DNA from: Chlorobiota bacterium
GTDB lineage: Bacteria > Bacteroidota > Bacteroidia > Bacteroidales > JAADJA01
Length of the DNA: 9,703 nucleotides
Assembly: GCA_030592565.1 (NCBI GenBank)
Contig: JAUVIX010000121.1
Location: 1 to 9,703, forward strand
Direction: 5' to 3'
Shown here in pieces: positions 1 to 7,112 of this stretch (position 1 is the stretch's first letter; each line of letters begins with the position of its first letter). Position numbers and translations under genes: made by a program. The notes beneath the pieces were generated by a model. It ran no database searches. It saw only the letters and a list, made by a program, of their open reading frames with translations, and was not told the origin of the DNA.

Positions 1-237
1 ACTTTTTTTTTCATCGGCAAAAAATCTCATGGTTATCGCCGGAATCAAAAACAGGAATACAAAAGGTCCAATCAGGAACAGTCCGTCAAGATTGGCATAA
101 CCATAGTCCAATATATTTGATTCAAGCGGGAACACCCATAGAAAAAGCCCGTTGACCAGCAGGAAAACAGCTATTACGATGTAGCCTGTCAACGAATTTA
201 AAAAACCGATAATCTCCTTTTTGAATAATGTAAACAT
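1..237 (-). CDS. gldF: GldF, gliding-motility ABC transporter permease (N-terminal part, cut by window edge)
   Basis: The first 79 codons of a gene that continues past the left edge of the window. The protein begins MFTLFKKEIIGFLNSLTGYI. A hydrophobic membrane segment follows at about residues 18-37, then a conserved-looking stretch with the text SNILDYGYANLDGLF (40-54), and a second hydrophobic segment (about 52-68) ending in IPAITMRFFADEKKS at the edge. This order of segments matches the start of GldF as I remember it from Bacteroidota. GldF is an inner-membrane ABC-2 type permease that works with GldG and the ATPase GldA and is linked to gliding motility in Flavobacterium. Many species not known to glide also carry it, so motility cannot be inferred. 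The start codon was chosen because it gives the family-typical N terminus. No Shine-Dalgarno sequence is visible upstream, which is normal for the phylum. It is divergent from the next gene. Confidence 0.85.
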   Translation of the reverse strand, partial: MFTLFKKEIIGFLNSLTGYIVIAVFLLVNGLFLWVFPLESNILDYGYANLDGLFLIGPFVFLFLIPAITMRFFADEKKS

Positions 238-255
238 CTTTAAAATTTAATGGCC

Positions 256-263
256 CAAAATTA
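256..263 (-). promoter_or_regulatory. Possible -7 promoter element for gldF
   Basis: The minus strand reads TAATTTTG, which fits the Bacteroidota -7 consensus TAnnTTTG exactly. It lies 18 bp before the gldF start codon. No TTTG-like -33 box is present at the expected distance, and the region is so AT-rich that chance matches are common. Confidence 0.3.
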
Positions 264-369
264 ACTAAATTTATAAATCTATAGAGGTTGATTTATTTTA
301 AAAATTATTAAAAATCATTTTAAATACAGAAAAATGAAATAAAAATGCAATTATTCAAAAATCTATATA

Positions 370-377
370 TAAATTTG
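370..377 (+). promoter_or_regulatory. Possible -7 promoter element for the PyrD-like gene
   Basis: The plus strand reads TAAATTTG, matching TAnnTTTG. It would place the transcript start near 384 and leave a leader of about 38 nt before the ATG. There is no clear -33 TTTG about 20 bp upstream, so the call rests on the -7 element and position alone. Confidence 0.3.
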
Positions 378-421
378 TTTCCGTATTAGTTTTAAACTTT
401 GTTAAAATAAAATTTTTCGAA

Positions 422-1408
422 ATGGCAGACTTACGTACTAGTTATATGGGACTTGAGCTTAAAAATCCGATTATTATCGGTAGCTCTGGATTGACAAATT
501 CAGTAGAAAAGATTGTAGAATTCGAAGAGCTGGGAGCCGGAGCAGTTGTGTTAAAGTCTCTTTTTGAAGAGCAGATTCGTTTTCAGACACATAAAACAGT
601 AACACAAAGTGGTATGGACTACGGTTATCCTGAAGCCGCCGACTACATCTCAGCTTATACTGAAGATCATGCTGTAACCGAGTATCTTAACCTCATAAGA
701 GAGAGTAAGTCGAAAGTTAGTATTCCTGTGATAGCCAGTATTAATTGTGTTACAGCTACTGATTGGACTGCATTTGCCAGGAAGATTGAGGATGCAGGTG
801 CTGATGCCATTGAACTTAATATATTTATTCTGCCATCAGACCCCAAACATAGCGGAGAAGAGAATGAGCAGGTTTATTTTGATATTGTTATGGCTGTGAT
901 TAAAGAGGTGTCAATTCCGGTCTCTATTAAGATAAGCTACTATTTTTCAGGCTTTGCCAGGACTGCGCTCAAGTTATCGTGGACAGGAATAAAGGGTTTG
1001 GTACTTTTTAATAGATTTTTCTCGCCAGATATCAATATTGATAATTTTGAAATAACAGCAACCAATGTTTTTAGTACTCCTGCCGAACTCTCAATATCTC
1101 TGAGATGGGTGGCCATGCTTTCTGACCGTGTTCATTGTGATATAGCTGCTTCAACAGGAGTTCATAACGGTGAAGGTGTTGTTAAACAACTGCTTGCAGG
1201 TGCAAAGGCAACTCAAATTGCTTCTACATTATATAAAAATGGATTGCACGTTATTCCGGAGATGATCAGGTTTGTTGATAACTGGATGACAAAGCACAAT
1301 TTTAAGACTACAGATGAATTTATTGGGAAGGTAAGTCTTAAAGAAACTGATAATCCTGCTGCCTACGAACGGGTGCAGTTTATGAAGCATTTTTCCGGGA
1401 TTGAATAA
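422..1408 (+). CDS. Dihydroorotate dehydrogenase-like flavoprotein (PyrD paralogue, probably not a true DHODH)
   Basis: A 328-residue TIM-barrel protein of the dihydroorotate dehydrogenase family, predicted cytosolic and FMN-binding. The family start is visible (residues 6-25, including NPIIIGSSGLT), as is the FMN-contacting lysine context VVLKSLF (K45). The barrel strand at 127-133 is AGADAIELN, a second lysine lies in VSIKIS (K170), and the C-terminal phosphate-binding part includes STGVHNGEGVVKQLLAGA (244-261) and TQIAST. In authentic class 1 enzymes the strand IELN leads into a loop with a catalytic cysteine (serine in class 2). Here that loop reads IFILPSD (134-140), with no Cys or Ser at the expected place, and the later conserved Asn after K170 is also replaced (KISYYF). 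Bacteroidota genomes commonly carry this paralogue under the name 'dihydroorotate dehydrogenase-like protein'. Its substrate is unknown to me. The gene is monocistronic here and converges on the DUF4197 gene with 3 bp between stops. Confidence 0.85.
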   Translation: MADLRTSYMGLELKNPIIIGSSGLTNSVEKIVEFEELGAGAVVLKSLFEEQIRFQTHKTVTQSGMDYGYPEAADYISAYTEDHAVTEYLNLIRESKSKVSIPVIASINCVTATDWTAFARKIEDAGADAIELNIFILPSDPKHSGEENEQVYFDIVMAVIKEVSIPVSIKISYYFSGFARTALKLSWTGIKGLVLFNRFFSPDINIDNFEITATNVFSTPAELSISLRWVAMLSDRVHCDIAASTGVHNGEGVVKQLLAGAKATQIASTLYKNGLHVIPEMIRFVDNWMTKHNFKTTDEFIGKVSLKETDNPAAYERVQFMKHFSGIE

Positions 1409-1411
1409 TCC

Positions 1412-2185
1412 TTAAAATAATATCTTCTCACCAAACACCCTTTTCAGGATGTCGTTAACCTGATCACGAGGATTATTCCTTATCTGTTTTTCCTGCTCCG
1501 CTATTTTAATAAAAAGTCCGTTCAGGGCTTTTTGCGTTACATATTCATCAAGCTGGACATTAACTTTTTCCCATCCTGGAACCATTGTAGCCACTTCATT
1601 GTAAGTATCTGCAAGCGTTGACTAGGCTTTATCTGCCGAAATACCATGCACGAGAGGTTTTTTCAGCGACTTTTTGATTTGTGGTTTAAATGAATTTTTC
1701 AGATGGTGGTATGTCTTTTGCCTGAAATAGTGAGTAGCAGCTGTATCTGAGCCATTTAAAATATTAAATGCATCGCTGATTGTCATTGATTTTATGGCAT
1801 TTATAAAAATCGGAGTTGCCGATTTAGCTGCATTCTCGGCTGCTCTGTTAAAGCTTAACTCGGCATCATTGATGAATTTTGTAATTCCGGCAGCCTGTAA
1901 AAGTGCATTATTTTTATTTTGGACAATGATATCAGCTTCGGGCGGCAGTAGTATTTTGATCAGATTATCGCCATAATAACCATTGATTGCAGATACAACG
2001 TTTACAGCAGTGTCGGTACTGACCTTTAATGCTTCTTTCAGACCGGAAACAACTTCCTGTTCGGTCAGCGGAAGATTTTGATTTACAACCTGAATAAGAC
2101 TGTCAGGCACTTCACAGGAAAGAAAAGATAATAGTAGTATTGCCATCAATACTTTTCTGATACTTGAAAAAGGCAGAAGTTTCAT
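1412..2185 (-). pseudogene. DUF4197 family lipoprotein gene interrupted by an in-frame amber codon
   Basis: One continuous reading frame of 257 codons plus a TAA stop, broken only by TAG at 1622-1624 (codon 188). Upstream of it are 187 residues. They begin with a lipoprotein-like signal (basic start, hydrophobic 12-22, FLSC with lipid-acceptor Cys24). The DUF4197 core follows: LTEQEVVSGLKEALKVSTDT (40-59), PPEADI (81-86), FNRAAENAAKSATPIFINAI (112-131), and SDAFNILNGSDTAATHYFR (137-155). Downstream, still in frame and with no shift, lies the family's usual C terminus: a TYN motif, then [11 protein letters not shown], then a terminal DILKRVFGE. The missing residue sits seven before the Tyr of TYN, where I recall a conserved Trp, so a TGG to TAG change is the simplest explanation. 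pyrG and the protease gene here also end in TAG, so TAG acts as a stop in this genome. The gene starts 29 bp after the pyrG stop and is probably cotranscribed with it. The function of DUF4197 is unknown to me. A sequencing error is the alternative. Confidence 0.8.
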
Positions 2186-2214
2186 TTTTTTATATTTTAA
2201 AATGTAGCATACAA

Positions 2215-3875
<1,661 letters not shown>

Positions 3876-3957
3876 GCCGAAAAAGAAAAAAATTAGTATT
3901 TACACAGATAGAATTGCAGAATTAAAAAAGAAAGTGAAGTAGTAGCATTAATATCTT

Positions 3958-4207
3958 TTATTTAACTGGCACTTTATCGTTTAAGGGTGTTTTATGGAAG
4001 GTCAACTCCAATTGCTGCGGTGGAAAAATTATGTGAGAAAATTTAATGCTCCTGAAAAATCCACCAGAGGTAGAATTTAGATGGTTTAATAAATGCGAAG
4101 CATTTACTGTGCGTTGGCCTGAAAATCCAGCGGGCGTGGGTAGGCTTGTGCGAGGATAGCATTGGATTTTCTAGATTTTTGGTTACTTTGTATCATGACA
4201 AAGTGAC
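3958..4207. repeat. Hairpin-rich intergenic element, probably a dispersed repeat or decayed gene
   Basis: About 250 bp that stand out from the AT-rich surroundings by a GC-rich core (about 4108-4160) and three inverted repeats. Hairpin 1 is TAAATGC/GCATTTA around a GAA loop (4090-4106). Hairpin 2 is a 9-bp perfect stem, GAAAATCCA at 4121-4129 with TGGATTTTC at 4163-4171. Hairpin 3 is a 10-bp stem with one G-T pair, arms 4182-4191 and 4198-4207. The minus strand carries a 70-codon open frame (4170-3961, TAA at 3960-3958) with no Met start. Its translation includes PTPAGFSGQRTVNASHLLNH. I recall very similar text in unnamed short proteins of other Bacteroidota, which suggests a repeat family annotated by mistake as genes, but this is memory and not a search result. 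The plus strand has a 28-codon ORF at 3994-4080. It could instead be a structured RNA. Only the inverted repeats are certain. Confidence 0.5.
4182..4207. repeat. 10-bp palindromic hairpin at the edge of the intergenic element
   Basis: The left arm GTTACTTTGT (4182-4191) pairs with ACAAAGTGAC (4198-4207) across a 6-base loop, ATCATG; one of the ten pairs is G-T. There is no T-tract directly after it on the minus strand and only an AT-rich run after it on the plus strand, so it does not look like a standard terminator. It may mark one end of the repeat element. Confidence 0.6.
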
Positions 4208-4421
4208 ATAAAAAAGAAATACTATAACAATGGAAAATTATCATATCTCATATAATGGAGAAAAAAGATAATAACATCCAATATGCATTGCAAATATGAT
4301 ATAATAGAGAAAATTATGAAATAATCTGAGATGTTGCTTCGAATCATTTGACTGTAAACAAAAAACAGATAATAGAATATTGAAAAATGAACGTTGAAAT
4401 AGAGGCAATTATTCTCCAAAT
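4208..4421. other. AT-rich intergenic segment with an imperfect direct repeat
   Basis: No gene is supported here. The segment is very AT-rich. It contains one imperfect 17-bp direct repeat, TCATATAATGGAGAAAA (4248-4264) and TGATATAATAGAGAAAA (4297-4313), with 15 of 17 bases identical and a 49-bp offset. A 71-codon minus-strand ORF crosses this region and the terminator next to it. Its residues are mostly those encoded by AT-rich DNA, so I treat it as spurious. Confidence 0.4.
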
Positions 4422-4452
4422 AAAAAACCCCAACCATCAGGCCGGGGTTTTC
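4422..4452 (-). terminator. Rho-independent terminator of gap
   Basis: On the minus strand an arm AAAACCCC (4451-4444) pairs with GGGGTTTT (4431-4424), with an inner CC/GG pair possible, and the transcript then runs into TTTTTTATTT. It begins 16 bp after the gap stop codon, the expected place for an intrinsic terminator of that gene. Confidence 0.88.
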
Positions 4453-4467
4453 TTTGTAGCTTATTAT

Positions 4468-5943
4468 TTAATAGTAAGTATATCTCTTAACATTCGCAAT
4501 ATGCCTTGCCAATCTGATAACCTGCATAGTATATCCAAATTCATTATCGTACCACATATAGAGCTGCACATTCTTACCATCGGCAGAAACAAGTGTTGAC
4601 GGGCTGTCGAAAATGGAAGCAACCGGATCACCAATAAAGTCGGATGATACCGATTCATTTGAAGCTGAGAACCTAATCTGCTCAACAAATTTCCCTCTTA
4701 ATGCTTCAAACCCCAACAGCTCAATTATTTCCTCTCTCGTAGTCGCCTTTTTAAGTGATAACGAAAGTATTGCAAGAGAAACATTAGGAGTCGGAACCCT
4801 GATTGCATTAGCTGTTAATTTTCCTTTCAAATTTGGAATAACCTTAGCAGCGGCAGAGCCGGCACCAGTTGAAGTAATTACCATATTAAGCGGAGCAGCA
4901 CGGCCACGTCTTGGCTTCTTATGATAGTTGTCAAGCAGATTCTGGTCATTAGTGTATGAATGAATCGTCTCGACATGACCTTTTTCTATTCCTAAGGTGC
5001 TTTCAATTGCTGCCAAAGCAGGAACAATTGCATTTGTTGTACAGGAAGCAGCTGACCAAACATCATTATCATCAACATTAAAATCCAGGTGATTAACACC
5101 ATAAACGATATTAGGCATTTCTCCTTTTCCAGGTGCTGTAAGTAAAACTTTGCTTATACCTTTAGCTTTCAAATGACGGCTTAAAGCATCTTTATCTCTA
5201 AAAACACCGGTATTATCAATTAGCAACGCATCCTTAATCCCGTATGCTTCATAATCAATATCTTCAGGGTTTGAGCCTTCGATCATTTTAATAGTATGAC
5301 CATTAAGAAAAATCTCGAAATTTTCCGGGTCTTCAGTAACATTTCCACGGAAAGGGCCGTGAATAGAGTCATGCCTTATAAGGGATGCACGTTTTGTAAC
5401 ATCTTCAGGTGTAACTTTACGTGTAACAATTGCACGCGGCCTTAACTGAGTTCCGTTACCCTGAATGATCAGCTCACGAAGCAACAGACGGCCTATACGC
5501 CCAAACCCAAACAGGACCACATCGACAGGTTTATCATATTTCGGCCCCTTACCAATGATATCTTTAAGTTTAACTTTAAGAAAAGCAACAGGATCATTCT
5601 TATACTTTTCTCTTTCATTTGTCCATTCCATATTCAGCTTTCCAATATCAAGCTTTGAAGGAGGCAAATCAAGAGTATTTATTGCCTTTGCCAGGATAAG
5701 AGAATCCTGAATTTTGAGTTTTTTACCAATAATTGTAACTGCGTATGAGTGCTTATACAGAATTACACTAGCAGTTCTGTCAATTAACTGATTTCTAAAT
5801 AATATCAGCTCGACATTTTTCTCATAAAAAAGCTTACCAACAAGATTGATAAAATCAAATCCTGCTTTTTCGTCTTCCATCCATTTATTTAACGAATGTT
5901 CAAAGACTGCTGAATCTTTTGAATTGAATTTGTTATCTTCCAT
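4468..5943 (-). CDS. gap: Long-form glyceraldehyde-3-phosphate dehydrogenase
   Basis: A 491-residue phosphorylating glyceraldehyde-3-phosphate dehydrogenase, about 150 residues longer than classical GapA because of an N-terminal extension (about 1-138) without a recognised domain. The core starts with the Rossmann motif VDVVLFGFGRIGRLLLREL (140-158). The catalytic cysteine C301 is in SAASCTTNAIVPAL, and H328 is in VETIHSYTNDQNLLDN. RRGRAAPLNMVITSTGA (345-361), AIRVPTPNVSLAIL, and the terminal WYDNEFGYTMQVIRLA (464-479) are all typical. The strand-2 end reads RAIVTRK (170-176). The Asp that binds the NAD ribose in classical enzymes is not there, which may mean use of NADP or a changed cofactor preference (inference). 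Long forms of this kind occur in Bacteroidota and some Proteobacteria. It acts in glycolysis or gluconeogenesis in the cytosol. It is flanked by terminators on both sides, so it is a single-gene unit. Met22 is a less likely alternative start. Confidence 0.93.
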   Translation of the reverse strand: MEDNKFNSKDSAVFEHSLNKWMEDEKAGFDFINLVGKLFYEKNVELILFRNQLIDRTASVILYKHSYAVTIIGKKLKIQDSLILAKAINTLDLPPSKLDIGKLNMEWTNEREKYKNDPVAFLKVKLKDIIGKGPKYDKPVDVVLFGFGRIGRLLLRELIIQGNGTQLRPRAIVTRKVTPEDVTKRASLIRHDSIHGPFRGNVTEDPENFEIFLNGHTIKMIEGSNPEDIDYEAYGIKDALLIDNTGVFRDKDALSRHLKAKGISKVLLTAPGKGEMPNIVYGVNHLDFNVDDNDVWSAASCTTNAIVPALAAIESTLGIEKGHVETIHSYTNDQNLLDNYHKKPRRGRAAPLNMVITSTGAGSAAAKVIPNLKGKLTANAIRVPTPNVSLAILSLSLKKATTREEIIELLGFEALRGKFVEQIRFSASNESVSSDFIGDPVASIFDSPSTLVSADGKNVQLYMWYDNEFGYTMQVIRLARHIANVKRYTYY

Positions 5944-5994
5944 AAGAATAAATTAAAAATATGTTAGCATCGGTCAATCTGTTAAAAACTGCGT

Positions 5995-6024
5995 CAAAAG
6001 TATAAAAAAAGGGATTACTACAAA
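5995..6024 (-). promoter_or_regulatory. Probable gap promoter, overlapping the rpoD terminator
   Basis: The minus strand reads TACTTTTG at 6002-5995, an exact match to the Bacteroidota -7 element TAnnTTTG. A TTTG lies at 6024-6021, 18 bp upstream. The transcript would start near 5988 and carry a leader of about 45 nt before the gap ATG. The -33 box coincides with the loop of the terminator hairpin at 6004-6042. The spacer is a base or so shorter than usual, and the -33 TTTG comes from an A-rich loop, so chance is possible. Confidence 0.45.
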
Positions 6025-6042
6025 AATAGTAATCCCTTTTTT
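6004..6042. terminator. Strong bidirectional-type terminator after rpoD
   Basis: GGGATTACTA (6011-6020) and TAGTAATCCC (6027-6036) form a perfect 10-bp stem around a 6-base loop. An A-tract before it (6004-6010) and a T-tract after it (6037-6042) extend the pairing and give a U-tract on either strand. It lies 20 bp after the rpoD stop codon on the minus strand, so it most likely ends the rpoD transcript. Confidence 0.92.
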
Positions 6043-6062
6043 ACGATTTTTTTTACTTTCTG

Positions 6063-6929
6063 TTACTGTCCCAAATAAGCTTTTAGTAATTTACTTCTTG
6101 AATTGTGCTTTAACCTTCTGATAGCCTTCTCTTTAATCTGGCGAACCCTTTCGCGGGTAAGGTCAAATTTAGCACCAATTTCTTCAAGTGTAAGCCCGTG
6201 GGCCATCCCGATTCCATAGTACAAATTAACTACATCTCTTTCTTTCTTCGAAAGAGTTGAAAGTGATCTCTGGATTTCTCTTGCCAGTGATTCTCTGATA
6301 AGTCCATCGTCTGTTGTTGGAGAATCATTAGAAACAAAAACATCTAGAAATTTCGTCTCTTCATCCTGTGTAAGAGGGGCATCCATAGAGATGTACCTTG
6401 TGGCAATTTTTTTTGCAGCATTAATTTTGTAATCCGGCACTTCAAGTTTTTCGGCTATCTCTTCCGAAGATGGTGTTCTCTCGAACTCCTGCTCCAGTTT
6501 GGAAGTAGCTTTTTTAATTTTGTTTAATGAACCAACCTGGTTCAATGGTAACCTGATAATACGGGATTGCTCAGCCAGTGCCTGCAATATTGACTGACGG
6601 ATCCACCAAACGGCATAAGAGATAAATTTAAAACCCCTTGTTTCGTCAAACCTTTTGGCAGCTTTAATAAGTCCAAGATTCCCTTCGTTAATAAGATCGG
6701 GAAGACTCAAACCCTGATTTTGATACTGTTTCGCTACAGAGACAACAAAACGCAGATTGGCTTTTACTAATTTTTCAAGGGCAATGTCATCACCTTGCTT
6801 TACACGTTGTGCCAACTGAACTTCTTCATCTGCAGTAATCAACTCCTCCTTGCCAATATCCTGAAGATATTTGTCAAGAGAAGCCGTTTCACGGTTTGTG
6901 ATTGATTTTGTAATTTTTAATTGTCTCAT
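6063..6929 (-). CDS. rpoD: Primary sigma factor of RNA polymerase (RpoD/SigA, Bacteroidota type)
   Basis: A 288-residue sigma-70 protein with all housekeeping regions but no region 1.1, the short form typical of Bacteroidota primary sigma factors. Region 1.2 is visible at 18-47 ([20 protein letters not shown]). Region 2 runs from [13 protein letters not shown] (57-69) through [20 protein letters not shown] and [20 protein letters not shown] (99-118), the -10 recognition and melting helix. Region 3 is about 130-205. Region 4 (about 215-288) holds the helix-turn-helix [20 protein letters not shown] (247-266). It directs RNA polymerase to the phylum's TTTG/TAnnTTTG promoters. Its own gene has a near-perfect copy of such a promoter upstream and a strong terminator downstream, so it is its own transcription unit and probably autoregulated. 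The start gives the family-typical beginning [14 protein letters not shown]. No Shine-Dalgarno sequence is seen. Confidence 0.97.
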   Translation of the reverse strand: MRQLKITKSITNRETASLDKYLQDIGKEELITADEEVQLAQRVKQGDDIALEKLVKANLRFVVSVAKQYQNQGLSLPDLINEGNLGLIKAAKRFDETRGFKFISYAVWWIRQSILQALAEQSRIIRLPLNQVGSLNKIKKATSKLEQEFERTPSSEEIAEKLEVPDYKINAAKKIATRYISMDAPLTQDEETKFLDVFVSNDSPTTDDGLIRESLAREIQRSLSTLSKKERDVVNLYYGIGMAHGLTLEEIGAKFDLTRERVRQIKEKAIRRLKHNSRSKLLKAYLGQ

Positions 6930-6997
6930 TTTTTTCGCTCTCTTTCTAACTTAACACTTTGATTATCAATAATTTAATCAGACGACAAAAAAGTATA

Positions 6998-7029
6998 CAA
7001 ATATACAACATTTTTATAAGCCAGCCAAA
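6998..7029 (-). promoter_or_regulatory. rpoD promoter, consensus Bacteroidota type
   Basis: On the minus strand TTTG (7029-7026) is followed after exactly 20 bp by TATATTTG (7005-6998). Both boxes match the published Bacteroidota consensus TTTG-N19-21-TAnnTTTG. The expected transcript start is about 6991, giving a leader of about 62 nt before the rpoD start codon. Confidence 0.8.
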
Positions 7030-7112
7030 TATTTTATCCACTTTTTTTACTAATTCTGATTTATTAACTATATACTGTTGATATTTATTATCTTATCAAT
7101 ATAATTTTTATC

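Noticed and set aside
1398..1411. Hairpin between the two convergent genes as a terminator
   Set aside because: The stem is only 5 bp, is AT-rich, and no proper U-tract follows on either strand.
1412..1594. Separate 60-residue protein starting at GTG
   Set aside because: It is the in-frame C-terminal part of the DUF4197 gene beyond the amber codon, not an independent gene.
1622..1624. Amber recoding (for example pyrrolysine or reassigned TAG)
   Set aside because: pyrG and the protease gene in the same window end at TAG at their expected C termini, and nothing here suggests a recoding system.
4222..4437. 71-codon minus-strand ORF rich in Phe, Tyr and Ile
   Set aside because: It overlaps the gap terminator, lies in very AT-rich DNA, and its composition is what random AT-rich sequence encodes; no recognisable motif.
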